From Sandaracinus amylolyticus (GTDB taxonomy: Bacteria; Myxococcota_A; Polyangia; Polyangiales; Sandaracinaceae), in assembly GCF_021631985.1 (NCBI RefSeq), contig NZ_CP070225.1, positions 6,014,001-6,078,000 of the forward strand: a DNA stretch of 64,000 bases, written 5' to 3'. This document shows positions 15,481 to 24,303 of this stretch, piece by piece (within the stretch, counting starts at the first letter, position 1; every line of letters begins with the position of its first letter). Below the pieces are notes generated by a model. That model had not been told where the DNA came from and ran no database searches. It saw nothing but the letters and a program-made list of their open reading frames with translations. A program made the translations under genes and the position numbers.

Positions 15481-16854
15481 TCATCCTTCGAGCGCGCGAC
15501 GACGGATGTCCGAGAGCGTCTGTCGGCGCAGGATCTCGCCGTCGCGGAACACCGGCTCGAGCAGGTCGTCGGCCGCCCCGCGCGGCACGGTGCGGAGCAC
15601 GCCCGACTCACGCACGAGCGCGAGCCGGCCCGACTTCGATCGTTTTCCGGGATCGGTCACCGGGTCCTTCATGACCGGGCGCCACTGACCGTCGATCTCG
15701 ACCGCAGAGGCCTTGATCGCGAGCTTCTGGGTGTCGCGGTGCACCTTCTGCAGGAGCGCCCCACCCGACCCGAATGCGACGTTGTCCGCGGACCACCCGC
15801 GCTCCGCCATCGCGCTCAGGATCTCGACGATCATCGCGGGATCGATCCCATCGCCCTGGATGACGCGCACGTGGGGATCGAGCACTCGATATCCCTTCGC
15901 GTTCACCGTGGTGCCGAATGCGGTGCCGAGGATCTCGAGCACACGACAGACCACCTCGGGCGGATGACCGCTGTCGGGACGCACCACCAGCGTGCCGTCT
16001 CGCGCGAGGACGCGATCGCGCAGCTCCTGACCCCAGAGCTGCTCGCACGCGCGGAACACGTCGTAGCTGTCGGAGACGACCGCGACGAGGCCGCGCGGAT
16101 AGGCCTCCAGCATGTTGCGGTATGCGCTCGACTCGCGCTCACGGCCCCAGCTCGTGATCGTGCTGTGCTCGGCGGCGGGGATCGAGAATCCCGCCATCGG
16201 CTCACCATAGTGTCTCCGCGCGAGCACGAGCGCTGGAATCGTGTCCGTCCCCTTGAAGCTCACGAGGTGCGCGGTGCCGCCGATCGCCGAGGACTCGAGC
16301 GACGTGCTCCCGCGCAGGCCGAAGTCGTGCAGCTTGAAGTCCACGAGCGACGGAGTGCCGGTCTTCTCGAGATACGCGCTGATCGTGCGGCGCATCTCCC
16401 GGCTCTGCGTCGCGACGGTGCACGGATACCAGACCTGCAGGAGCAGCGACTCGAGATAGTTGGTGAGCCACGGGACGCGAGGATCGGTGTTCTCGATCGT
16501 CGTCAGCACGTTCGAGACGGGCACCACCGTGCCCTCGGGGACCGCGCGGATCTCGACCGGAAGGCGCCCGCCGTGGACGTCGAGGATGTGTCTCCAGCCC
16601 TCCTCGTGGAACAGCGTCGCATCACCGAAGTGCGCGGCGCAGATCTCACGTGCCTCGGCGATCCGCTCCTCGGTCACCACCACACCGGCGAAGTGGCGAT
16701 CGAGCAGGTACTGCAGACCGAAGAACACGATCGACGGATACACGCCACCGCGGCTCTCGAGGAACGAGCTCACGCGCGTCGTGCCCGGCGGATACTGCCG
16801 CCAGTGCGTCACCTTGTAGCTGTCGGTGCCCAGCAGGAGATTCGAGCCCTCCAT
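15481..16854 (-). CDS. nadV: Nicotinamide phosphoribosyltransferase
   Basis: A 457-residue cytoplasmic enzyme converting nicotinamide and PRPP to NMN. It begins GSNLLLGTDSYKVTHWRQYP, typical of NAMPT/NadV, with the family segments VDFKLHDFGLRGSTS, PAAEHSTITSWGRE, LVVRPDSGHPPE, VIQGDGID and AFGSGGALLQKV in the expected order. The length is normal for bacterial NadV. I chose ATG 16854 because a near-perfect GGAGGTGA precedes it at 5-6 bp; this ribosome site overlaps the nadM stop, so the two genes are coupled. Downstream of nadM it completes nicotinamide to NAD in two steps. Confidence 0.95.
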   Translation of the reverse strand: MEGSNLLLGTDSYKVTHWRQYPPGTTRVSSFLESRGGVYPSIVFFGLQYLLDRHFAGVVVTEERIAEAREICAAHFGDATLFHEEGWRHILDVHGGRLPVEIRAVPEGTVVPVSNVLTTIENTDPRVPWLTNYLESLLLQVWYPCTVATQSREMRRTISAYLEKTGTPSLVDFKLHDFGLRGSTSLESSAIGGTAHLVSFKGTDTIPALVLARRHYGEPMAGFSIPAAEHSTITSWGRERESSAYRNMLEAYPRGLVAVVSDSYDVFRACEQLWGQELRDRVLARDGTLVVRPDSGHPPEVVCRVLEILGTAFGTTVNAKGYRVLDPHVRVIQGDGIDPAMIVEILSAMAERGWSADNVAFGSGGALLQKVHRDTQKLAIKASAVEIDGQWRPVMKDPVTDPGKRSKSGRLALVRESGVLRTVPRGAADDLLEPVFRDGEILRRQTLSDIRRRALEG

Positions 16855-16859
16855 CGTGA

Positions 16860-17783
16860 TCACCTCCGTGCTCGCAAGTGCGTCGCGAGCATCTCACCCA
16901 GTCCTCGGTGCTCGGGGACGAGCCTCGCGGAGATCGCGCCGCTCGTCACGTCGTGCTCCGAGACCCACACGTTCTCGTCGACGTCGTCGGCGCCCGTCGC
17001 ACGCCCGAACAGATACGGTGCCACGAAGAGCGCGGTCGTGATCCGATCGGGCCCGGTGCGATAGCGCCAGTCGTCGATTCGCGCCGATCCGAGATAGATC
17101 GGCGCGCCGATCTCCAGTCCGCCCGACTCACCGATCGCCTCGCGCCGCGCCGCGGCCTCGAGCGACTCGTCTCCGGGCAGCACGAACCCGCCGAGGAACC
17201 GGAGCAGGCCGGCGTCCTCGCGCTTCGCGGCGAAGAGCACCCGACGCTTGTCGCCATCGGTGATCGCGACGTCGACGGTCTGATAGACGACCGGAGGACG
17301 TGTCGTCGCGGAGTAGATGACGCCGCGCCGGAAGTCGCCGGTGGTCGCGGGGTGCGTGACCGCTTCGAGGCGCAGCGCGGTCGCGGACAGGTCCTCGATG
17401 GGATCGACCTCCTCGCACCGATGCACGCCCGAGTAGAAGCGCATGAAGCTGTCGCGTGATCCGTAGAGCACGGCCTCGCCCACCGCCGCGTGGTGCGCGA
17501 CGATCGTGTCGAGCGCGCGAGACCACATCGCGTCGTCGCGGCAATCGGGCAGCTCGGCGACGAGCGCGAGCGGATGACGAGCGCGCACCATCTCGCGTCG
17601 AGTCGCGAAGTCGAGCGGGTTCTTCGCGGTGGGGACGTAGGTGCGCGGCGTTCCGAGCACGACGAGCAGCCGCGGATGGCGCGACTGCACGACCTCGAGG
17701 AGATGACGATGGCCGTCGTGGAGCTCCGGTGTCTGGAACCTCGCGACCACCACACCGAGCGTCTCGCGTTCCATGACGGACAT
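16860..17783 (-). CDS. nadM: Bifunctional NMN adenylyltransferase / Nudix protein
   Basis: The N-terminal nucleotidyltransferase domain has VVVARFQTPELHDGHRHLL (HxGH-type motif as HDGH). The C-terminal half is a Nudix domain with a box from GGFVLPGDESLEAAARREA on, in which the first of the two catalytic glutamates is replaced by Gly (REAIGES), so hydrolase activity is uncertain. About 307 residues. NadM makes NAD from NMN and ATP. The start is uncertain: ATG 17783 is used here; 17774 gives the minimal core, and 17846, 3 bp after pqqE, gives a 21-residue extension. It is cotranscribed with nadV. Confidence 0.9.
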   Translation of the reverse strand: MSVMERETLGVVVARFQTPELHDGHRHLLEVVQSRHPRLLVVLGTPRTYVPTAKNPLDFATRREMVRARHPLALVAELPDCRDDAMWSRALDTIVAHHAAVGEAVLYGSRDSFMRFYSGVHRCEEVDPIEDLSATALRLEAVTHPATTGDFRRGVIYSATTRPPVVYQTVDVAITDGDKRRVLFAAKREDAGLLRFLGGFVLPGDESLEAAARREAIGESGGLEIGAPIYLGSARIDDWRYRTGPDRITTALFVAPYLFGRATGADDVDENVWVSEHDVTSGAISARLVPEHRGLGEMLATHLRARR

Positions 17784-17802
17784 CTTAGATGCATCTTGCA
17801 TC
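17781..17802. promoter_or_regulatory. Possible operator at the nadM start
   Basis: The palindrome AGATGCATCT (17787-17796) and a repeat of TGCATC (17790-17795, 17797-17802) overlap the region just before the nadM start. It could be a binding site for an NAD-responsive repressor, but it does not match a site I know. Confidence 0.3.
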
Positions 17803-17849
17803 GAAGTCCAGAGGGAACGCTTCGGAAGCGCCGTCGCGCGCTCCATTCA

Positions 17850-18923
17850 TCAGCGGCGCGTGCGCAGCTGCACCAGGGCGGGCGCGCCGTCGAGCGCGCT
17901 CGTCACGACGTGGTGCATCGGAGAGCGCGCGCACGCGGGATCGGTCGCGCCGGCGTCTCCGGTGAGGTGGTACGCCTGGCAGCGACATCCGCCGTGATCG
18001 ATCGCGCGACGCTCGCAGCCGCGACACGGCTCGGGCATCCACGCCTCCCCGCGGAACGCATCGAGCGCGGGTGAGCTGCGCCAGATCTCGCGGAGTGATC
18101 GATCCGCTCCTGCGCGCTCGAACCTCAACGTGGGGATCGTGTGCGCGGCCTGACACGGGAGCACGAGCCCGTCCGGGCTCACGACGACGAAGCGGCGCGC
18201 CCAGCCGTCCATGCACGCGCGCGGTGCGCCGGCATGATGGTCGGGCAGCACGAACACGATCTCCATACGCTCGGCGAGACGCGCTCGCGCTGCGGCGACG
18301 CTCGCTCTCGCGCGTGCGATCTGGGCGTGTGAAGGCAGCAGCGCGCGTCGATTGACGAGCGCCCAGCCGAGGTACTGCGTGCTCGCGAGCTCGAGGCGAT
18401 CGGCGCCGAGCTCTTCGGCGAGCGCGATCGACGCGTCCACTCCGTCGATGTTGTCGCGACGGAGGACCACGTTGATCGTGAGCGGGATGTCGAGATGTCG
18501 CGCCCACGCCGCGACCTCGCGTTTGTGCGCGGCGACGCGCGCCCCGGCGATGCGATCGGCGCGCGTGTCGTCGGCGTCGCGCAGCGAGAGCTGCATCGCG
18601 TCGAGACCGGCGTCGCGCAGCGCGCACAGTCGCTCGCGCGAGAGTGGAACACCGGACGTGACCAGGTGCGTGTAGAGCTCGAGTCGATGGGCTGCTGCGA
18701 TCAGGGTCGGGAGGTCGCGCCGCAGGAGCGGCTCGCCGCCGGTGAGGTGGACCTGGACGACGCCGAGCTCCGCGGCCTCGGCGAAGACGCGCGACCACGA
18801 CGCGGTGTCGAGCCCGTCGCGGCGCTGCGCCCAGTCGAGCGGGTTGGAGCAATGCCCGCATCGCAGCGGGCATCGATACGTGAGCTCCGCGATCAGCGTG
18901 AACGGTCGATGTGGATCGGTCAT
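17850..18923 (-). CDS. pqqE: PQQ biosynthesis radical SAM protein PqqE
   Basis: A 357-residue radical-SAM enzyme that cross-links Glu and Tyr of the PqqA peptide with PqqD as chaperone. The cluster motif CPLRCGHC (Cx3Cx2C) lies at about 18-25, followed by VHLTGGEPLLR. The C-terminal SPASM-type cysteines are in CRGCERRAIDHGGCRCQAY and TDPACARSP, as in other PqqE proteins. ATG 18923 overlaps the pqqD stop as ATGA. The length is typical. Confidence 0.97.
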   Translation of the reverse strand: MTDPHRPFTLIAELTYRCPLRCGHCSNPLDWAQRRDGLDTASWSRVFAEAAELGVVQVHLTGGEPLLRRDLPTLIAAAHRLELYTHLVTSGVPLSRERLCALRDAGLDAMQLSLRDADDTRADRIAGARVAAHKREVAAWARHLDIPLTINVVLRRDNIDGVDASIALAEELGADRLELASTQYLGWALVNRRALLPSHAQIARARASVAAARARLAERMEIVFVLPDHHAGAPRACMDGWARRFVVVSPDGLVLPCQAAHTIPTLRFERAGADRSLREIWRSSPALDAFRGEAWMPEPCRGCERRAIDHGGCRCQAYHLTGDAGATDPACARSPMHHVVTSALDGAPALVQLRTRR

Positions 18924-19180
18924 CGACGGTCCCAGGTCATCAGGCCGCGCTGGGTGAGCGCGTCGAGGAAGACGTGGACGTCACGAGCCACACGATCGCG
19001 ATCGTGCCCGCGCGCGAGCACGTCGATGATCGCCGCGAGCGTGCGCTCACCGTCGCAGAGCCCGACGATCCGCGCGGCGGTCGGGCTCAACAGGAGCCCT
19101 CGCTCGGGCGCGACCAGCAGGGGCTCGCCGGTGATCGGATCGCGACGCAGTCGAGCCTTGCGCGCGAGCCTCGGGCGCAC
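18920..19180 (-). CDS. pqqD: PqqA-binding chaperone PqqD
   Basis: An 86-residue peptide chaperone that presents PqqA to PqqE. It is read from GTG 19180, one base after the pqqC stop; longer upstream frames run inside pqqC. The family pattern is clear: RLARKARLRRDPITGEPLLV, then PERGLLLSPTAARIVGLCDG and a C-terminal HVFLDALTQRGLM. Its stop overlaps the pqqE start. Confidence 0.95.
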   Translation of the reverse strand: MRPRLARKARLRRDPITGEPLLVAPERGLLLSPTAARIVGLCDGERTLAAIIDVLARGHDRDRVARDVHVFLDALTQRGLMTWDRR

Positions 19181-19181
19181 G

Positions 19182-19868
19182 TCAGCTCTCCGCGCAGGTC
19201 GCCGAGATGCTCTCGACGACGTGCCAGAGGATCTCGGTCTTGCGCACCAGTGCCGCGACACAGCGCTCTTGGAGCTCCACGGTCGTCGCGTGGGAGGCGA
19301 CGAATTCGATCGCTTCGTCGGCGTCGCGGCGCGCCGCGGGCACACGGGTGCGGAAATACGCGATCGCGTCGGCGCCGACCCACGGATAATGCTGCTCCCA
19401 CGCCGCGATTCGTGCGCTCATCAGGTCGGGCGCGAAGCACTCGGTGAGCGACGACGCGACCGCCTCGACGAGGCTCCAGCGTGCGACCGACGAGACGTAG
19501 TCGTCGCACGCGAATCGCACGCCCGGCACGACGTGTCGATGCGCGATCACGTCGTCGCGATCGAGCCCCACGCCCTCCGCGAGCCGCAGCCAGAGCTCGA
19601 GGCCGCCGCGCTCGACGTCGTCACCATCCTGCTCGTGGATCCGCCGCAGCCACGCACGACGGAATACGACGCTCTCCGACTTGGCGACGATCAATGCGTC
19701 CTTCAGCGGGATGCGCGTCTGATAATAATATCGATTCGCCACCCAATGGCGCAGCTGCGCCGGGCTCAGCGCGCCGGCGTGCATCGCGACGTGGAACGGA
19801 TGGCGGTGGTGATATCGACTCCGGCCCTCCTCGCGCAGGCGGGCGATGAACGCTTCACGGGAGGTCAC
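19182..19868 (-). CDS. pqqC: PQQ synthase PqqC
   Basis: A 228-residue cofactor-less oxidase catalysing the final ring closure and oxidation to PQQ. It starts at GTG 19868, sharing GTGA with the pqqB stop. Family features include YHHRHPFHVAMHAGAL near the N-terminus, WVANRYYYQTRIPLKDA, and IRRIHEQDGD-type spacing (RRIHEQDGDD). His, Tyr and Arg residues of the active site are present as far as can be judged by eye. The length agrees with the family. Confidence 0.96.
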   Translation of the reverse strand: MTSREAFIARLREEGRSRYHHRHPFHVAMHAGALSPAQLRHWVANRYYYQTRIPLKDALIVAKSESVVFRRAWLRRIHEQDGDDVERGGLELWLRLAEGVGLDRDDVIAHRHVVPGVRFACDDYVSSVARWSLVEAVASSLTECFAPDLMSARIAAWEQHYPWVGADAIAYFRTRVPAARRDADEAIEFVASHATTVELQERCVAALVRKTEILWHVVESISATCAES

Positions 19869-20746
19869 AACGCGATCTCCATTCCGTCCCACGCGACCTC
19901 CCAGCCCGCGGCGGAGACCTCGGCGCGCTCGGGCGAGGTCTCGACGAGGATCGGATTCGTGTTGTTGACGTGGATGAAGATGCGCCGCGCCGACTCCACA
20001 CCTCGTGCGGAGCGCAGGAGTCCGTCCTCGCCGCCGATCGGGAGATGGCCCATGTCGCGCGCTCGGCGGGTCGAGCACCCGAGTCGGATCAGCTCGTCGT
20101 CGGACCAGAAGGTGCCGTCGACGAGCACACACGCCGCGCGGGAGAGCGCGAGCGAGAGCCCGTCGCTCCACGCACGCACCGACGATGCGTATCCGAGGAG
20201 GCGCCCGCCTTCGCCGAGGAGGAGACCGACGTTGTCGTCGTCCGACGGTCGCGTGAGCCCCTCGCGATACCGCGGTGGCTTGCCGGGCACCGAGAACGCC
20301 TCGATGGAGAGCCCGGCGATCTCGCGGGTCGCGCCGGGCACGAGCGAGACCCACTCGATCCGATCGAGCGCGCGGCAGAGCACGTTGTCCTCCACGAACG
20401 CGCGGCGCACCGTCTCGGTCGCGAGCACCGACAGGCGCGTTCCCTCGCGCATCGTGAGGAGCCCGAGGCAGTGATCGAGATCGGCGTTGGTGAGCACCAC
20501 CGCTGCGATCGGCGTGCGTCGCGGGGGCCGTGGATGGAGCGGCGGGAACGACTCGATCTGGGCTCGCACGTCGGGTGACGCGTTCACGAGGATCCAGTGC
20601 TCGCCGTTCGCGCTCACCGCGATCGACTCCTGGGTGCGCGGGGTCGCGCGGATCGTCCCGGCGCGCACGCCCTCGCACTGGGGGCAGCCGCAGTTCCATT
20701 GCGGGAAGCCGCCTCCCGCCGCGGCGCCGAGGACTCGGACGAGCAC
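19865..20746 (-). CDS. pqqB: PQQ biosynthesis hydroxylase PqqB
   Basis: A 293-residue metallo-beta-lactamase-fold protein that hydroxylates the cross-linked PqqA dipeptide. It begins LVRVLGAAAGGGFPQWNCGC, with the N-terminal Cys zinc site NCGCPQC, then VVLTNADLDHCLGLL and a C-terminal IFIHVNNTNPIL. The start is GTG 20746, 7 bp after the pqqA stop. It overlaps pqqC by 4 bp. Confidence 0.97.
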   Translation of the reverse strand: MLVRVLGAAAGGGFPQWNCGCPQCEGVRAGTIRATPRTQESIAVSANGEHWILVNASPDVRAQIESFPPLHPRPPRRTPIAAVVLTNADLDHCLGLLTMREGTRLSVLATETVRRAFVEDNVLCRALDRIEWVSLVPGATREIAGLSIEAFSVPGKPPRYREGLTRPSDDDNVGLLLGEGGRLLGYASSVRAWSDGLSLALSRAACVLVDGTFWSDDELIRLGCSTRRARDMGHLPIGGEDGLLRSARGVESARRIFIHVNNTNPILVETSPERAEVSAAGWEVAWDGMEIAL

Positions 20747-20753
20747 GCGCGGC

Positions 20754-20885
20754 CTAGTCAGTGGGCTCGTCGCTCTGGTATGCGCCGATCTCGGCGTCCA
20801 TCCGGATCTCGACGAAGGTCGGAGGATCCCAGTCGTCGTCGCGCTCGTCCGTCTCCGGTGCTCGCTCGTGATCGATGGGCTCCAT
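20754..20885 (-). CDS. pqqA: PQQ precursor peptide PqqA
   Basis: A 43-residue peptide from ATG 20885, immediately upstream of pqqB. Its C-terminal half reads FVEIRMDAEIGAYQSDEP, containing the E-x3-Y pair (EIGAY) whose Glu and Tyr become PQQ. The N-terminal half is acidic. It is too short for usual length filters, but position and motif make it secure. The 176-bp gap to the divergent motor operon should hold both promoters; the ribosome site here is weak. Confidence 0.9.
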   Translation of the reverse strand: MEPIDHERAPETDERDDDWDPPTFVEIRMDAEIGAYQSDEPTD

Positions 20886-21061
20886 CACGGCTGAGATAGA
20901 GGCCTACCCCGGAGCCACAAGAGGCGTCCGATCGGGCGCCGGGACGATCGCCCCGCTGCAGGGTCGGGGCCCCGTGCCGCGTCCGGGATCGCGCGTCGCA
21001 CCCTGGAAATGCGGGCCTCGGCGTGACGCGGAGGGGCCGTCCACGTTGCGCGGCGGTGGCG

Positions 21062-21874
21062 ATGTCCGCTAAGCAGCGGCGCTTGGGCCCGCTGTTCCAT
21101 CGCCCCGTGTCCCCCCGCCGGCCGCTCGCGAGCGCGACTGCCGCCCTCCGGCGATCGTTGCCCGTGCGATCGCGACACGGGGCGGAGCTCCTGCCCGCGC
21201 TCCTCGACTTCGAAGGCGCGGTGCAGCTCGCGCAGGCGCTCGAGACACCGCCAGCCACCACGAGCGCGGGGTGGACGCCCGCGGAGGCGATCACGATCGC
21301 GCGGCGCCGGCTCGAGAGCGCGGAGCGCGAGGTGCGGCGGCCGCTCTCGGATCCTCGGACCGGCGCGTCGTTCGGCGCGCCGGAGCGCATCGCGCATTTC
21401 CTCGAGCGCGCGGGGGTGCCCGCGACGCGACAGCGCAAGGCGATCGCGAGCGCGGCGCACGAGCTCTTCGCGCCGCTCGAGGCGCAGATGTCGCGGAGGA
21501 TCACCGCGGTGCGGCAGCTCGTCGCGGAGGTGCGTCGCGAGATCGCGCCGACGATCGCCGCGAGCGCGCCGAGCGCGGCGCGTCTCGAGCAGCTCGATGC
21601 GGCGCTCGCACAGGCGACGTCGGTGCGATCCGATGCGCTCTTCTCGCGCGCGATCGTCGCGATGCGCGATGCGTTCGCGGCGGACCTCGAGGTCGCGGTG
21701 CTCGCGCTGCCGAAGCCGTGCGACGAGGTGCCGCTCGCGGCGTGGGCGAGCGCGCGCGGGCCGGTCGGCGAGCACGTCGCGCGCTGCGAGGCGTTCGTGG
21801 TCGCGTCGTTCCTGCACGAGCGCGCGCGCCTCGACATGTTGGTGCGCAACACGCTGGGTGAGCGGCTCGCATGA
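21062..21874 (+). CDS. DUF3348 family protein, first gene of a motor-like operon
   Basis: A predicted soluble helical protein of 270 residues. It has features of DUF3348: ELLPALLDFEGAVQLAQAL near the N-terminus, an alanine/arginine-rich coiled region, and FLHERARLDMLVRNTLGERL at the C-terminus. It starts at ATG 21062 (GTG 21107 possible). It overlaps the next gene as ATGA. The family is known mainly from operons that also carry DUF802, OmpA and DUF2894 genes, as here. It could be a cytoplasmic component contacting the DUF802 tail; that is inference. Confidence 0.85.
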   Translation: MSAKQRRLGPLFHRPVSPRRPLASATAALRRSLPVRSRHGAELLPALLDFEGAVQLAQALETPPATTSAGWTPAEAITIARRRLESAEREVRRPLSDPRTGASFGAPERIAHFLERAGVPATRQRKAIASAAHELFAPLEAQMSRRITAVRQLVAEVRREIAPTIAASAPSAARLEQLDAALAQATSVRSDALFSRAIVAMRDAFAADLEVAVLALPKPCDEVPLAAWASARGPVGEHVARCEAFVVASFLHERARLDMLVRNTLGERLA

Positions 21875-24303
21875 GCGCGAGACCGAAGAGCCACCGGGGC
21901 ACGCGCCTCGGGATCGTCGGCGCGGGCGTGATCGGCGTGCTGGTCGCGGCGCGCACCGCGGCGTTCTATCTCGACGTCGATCGCGTCGCGTTCGCGCTCT
22001 CGCTGTTGATCGCGGCAGGGCTGGCGTTCGGCATCGTCGAGCTGCTCGGGCGCGTCGCGCGGGTGGAGCGCATCGAGGGCGAGCTCGCGCGGCTGCCGAG
22101 CCCCGCGACGATCGAGGCGATCGACGCGACGAGCGCGCCGCTGCGCACCGTCTTGCGCGCACGGCTGAGCGGCGTGCGCGCGACGATCCCGAGCGCGGGG
22201 TTCGCGTCGTATCTCGTCGGGCTCCTGGTGATGGTCGGTCTGCTCGGGACCTTCCTCGGGCTCGTCGACGCGCTGCGCGGTGCCCGCGAGGCGCTCGGTG
22301 CGAGCGGCGACATCGACGCGCTGCGCGATGCGCTCGCGACGCCGATGCTCGGCCTGAGCCGCGCGTTCGGCACGTCGGCCGCGGGCCTCTGCGCATCGGC
22401 GATGCTCGGCCTCGCGTCGGTGCTCGCGCGCCGCGACGAGGCCGCGCTCGCGACGGCGGTGCACGGCTACGCCGACGACGCGCTCGGGCCGCTGACGATC
22501 GCGGAGCGACAGATCGCGGTGCTCGAGGCGCTGGTGCGACAGAACGCGGAGTCGGCGGCGGCGGCCGCGCGCGCGAGCGCGGCGATCGAGAAGACGGCGG
22601 CCGCGCTGCGCACGGACGTGTCGAGCGGTGTCGCGGACGTGGCGCGCGCGATCGAGCAGGCGCTCACGCCGGCGCTGGATCGCGCGGTGGCGCGCGCGTC
22701 GGACGTGACGCGGGAGCGCCTCGACGACTGGACGCGGATCGTCGAGCGCGAGGCCGAGACGCGGCGAGCACGCGACGCCGCGCTCGCCGACGCGTGGTCG
22801 GAGGTCGCGGGGCAGAGCGCGGATCGAGTGGCGCGCGAAGGCGCGCGCGTGCTCGGAGAGCTGCAGGGCGCGCTGAGTGAGAGCCTCACCTCGCTCGACG
22901 CGCGGCTCGGCGCGAGCATCGACGCGCTCGCGAAGCAGCTCGGCGCGCGCACCCAGAAGACGAGCGACGATCTCGAGGCGCGCCTCGCGGCGACCACCAC
23001 GACGGTCGGCGCGATGATCGAAGCGCTCGCGGGTGAGCTCGAGACCACGCGGGCGCGCCTCGACCGCACGCTGGAAGCGACGGGCGCGGCGCTCGAGGCA
23101 CAGGCCGAGCGAAGCCTCGCGCGCGAGCGAGCCCGTGAGGAGACGATCGACGCCCGCATGTCGGCGCTGGCGAGCGCGGAGGCCCACGCGCTCACGCGGC
23201 TGGAGCGGCACGTCGAGGCGGTGGACGCGGCGCTCGCGACGCACCTCGAGCGCATGAGCGCGATGCAGCGCGATGCGGCGCGCGAGGCTGCGGATCGTGC
23301 GGTGGCACTCGACGTGGTCCTGCGCGATCACGCAGCGGCGCTCACCGAGACGACGGGGGCGATGCTCGCGGAGGCGGCGCGCCGTGCCGAGACGGCGAGC
23401 GCGGCGGCCGAGCGCGTGGTGAGCGCGACGCGCGACGAGATCGCGCTGCGCGAGGCATCGGAGCGCGCCCAGGCCGCGCGTGCCGAAGCGGTGCTCGCCG
23501 GGCTCGCGCAGACCGCGGACCAGGTCTCGGCGCGCACGGCCGACGTGCTCACCGCGCACGCAGAGCGCCAGGGTGAGCTCGAGACGCGCTGGATCGCCGC
23601 GCGCGAGGCCGCCGAGCGAGCGCAGACCGCGCGCACCGAGGCCGTGCTCTCGGGGCTCGCGCAGGCGGCCGAGCAGGTCTCGACGCGCGCGGGCGACGTG
23701 CTCACCGCGCACGCGGAGCGCCAGGGCGAGCTCGAGACGCGCTGGATCGCCGCGCACGAGGCCGCCGAGCGAGCGCAGGCAGAGCGCACCGAGGCCGTGC
23801 TCTCGGGGCTCGCGCAGGCGGCCGAGCAGGTCTCGACGCGCGCGGGCCGCGTGCTCGACGATCAGGCGGAGCGGCAGAGCGCGATCGAGGCGCGCTGGCT
23901 CGCGGCACAGGAAACGTCGGCGGCGCGCCTGGTCGCGCTGCTCGAGCAGCACGCGGAAGGTCTCGCGCAGGGGCTCGCGGCGACTCGCTCGCTCGTCGAG
24001 GACACGGCGGGCCTGCTCCGCGCGAGCGGCGTCGAGATGGGCGCGGTCGCGGAGGTGTTCACCGGCGCGGTGGATCGTTATCGCGAGGCGAGCGCTGCGT
24101 GTCTCGGCGCGCTCGCCGGGCTCGACGGCGCGGTCGATCAAGCGGGCAAGAAGGCCGCGATCGAGCTGCTCACCGACTATCTCGATCAGACGCGCGAGGT
24201 GTTCGAGCACTCGCTCGAGGTGCAGCGCGAGCTCTTCGCGGAGCTGCGCGCGCTGCGAGGCCGCGGGCAGGGCGCGGCGGAGACCACGCGTGTTCGCGCC
24301 TGA
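21871..24303 (+). CDS. DUF802 protein: MotA/ExbB-like channel domain with long coiled-coil tail
   Basis: An 810-residue inner-membrane protein. Four hydrophobic helices are visible at about 12-33, 38-60, 111-133 and 160-186. The third contains GLLGTFLGLV (123-132) and the fourth AFGTSAAGLCASAMLG (165-180), the same positions and pattern as the conserved TM3/TM4 of MotA, TolQ and ExbB, including the pore Thr. From about 200 to 780 the chain is a continuous alanine/glutamate/arginine-rich coiled coil, with three near-identical 51-residue repeats at about 531-683 (the DUF802 region). The shape recalls ZorA. It overlaps both neighbours. Confidence 0.9.
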   Translation: MSARPKSHRGTRLGIVGAGVIGVLVAARTAAFYLDVDRVAFALSLLIAAGLAFGIVELLGRVARVERIEGELARLPSPATIEAIDATSAPLRTVLRARLSGVRATIPSAGFASYLVGLLVMVGLLGTFLGLVDALRGAREALGASGDIDALRDALATPMLGLSRAFGTSAAGLCASAMLGLASVLARRDEAALATAVHGYADDALGPLTIAERQIAVLEALVRQNAESAAAAARASAAIEKTAAALRTDVSSGVADVARAIEQALTPALDRAVARASDVTRERLDDWTRIVEREAETRRARDAALADAWSEVAGQSADRVAREGARVLGELQGALSESLTSLDARLGASIDALAKQLGARTQKTSDDLEARLAATTTTVGAMIEALAGELETTRARLDRTLEATGAALEAQAERSLARERAREETIDARMSALASAEAHALTRLERHVEAVDAALATHLERMSAMQRDAAREAADRAVALDVVLRDHAAALTETTGAMLAEAARRAETASAAAERVVSATRDEIALREASERAQAARAEAVLAGLAQTADQVSARTADVLTAHAERQGELETRWIAAREAAERAQTARTEAVLSGLAQAAEQVSTRAGDVLTAHAERQGELETRWIAAHEAAERAQAERTEAVLSGLAQAAEQVSTRAGRVLDDQAERQSAIEARWLAAQETSAARLVALLEQHAEGLAQGLAATRSLVEDTAGLLRASGVEMGAVAEVFTGAVDRYREASAACLGALAGLDGAVDQAGKKAAIELLTDYLDQTREVFEHSLEVQRELFAELRALRGRGQGAAETTRVRA

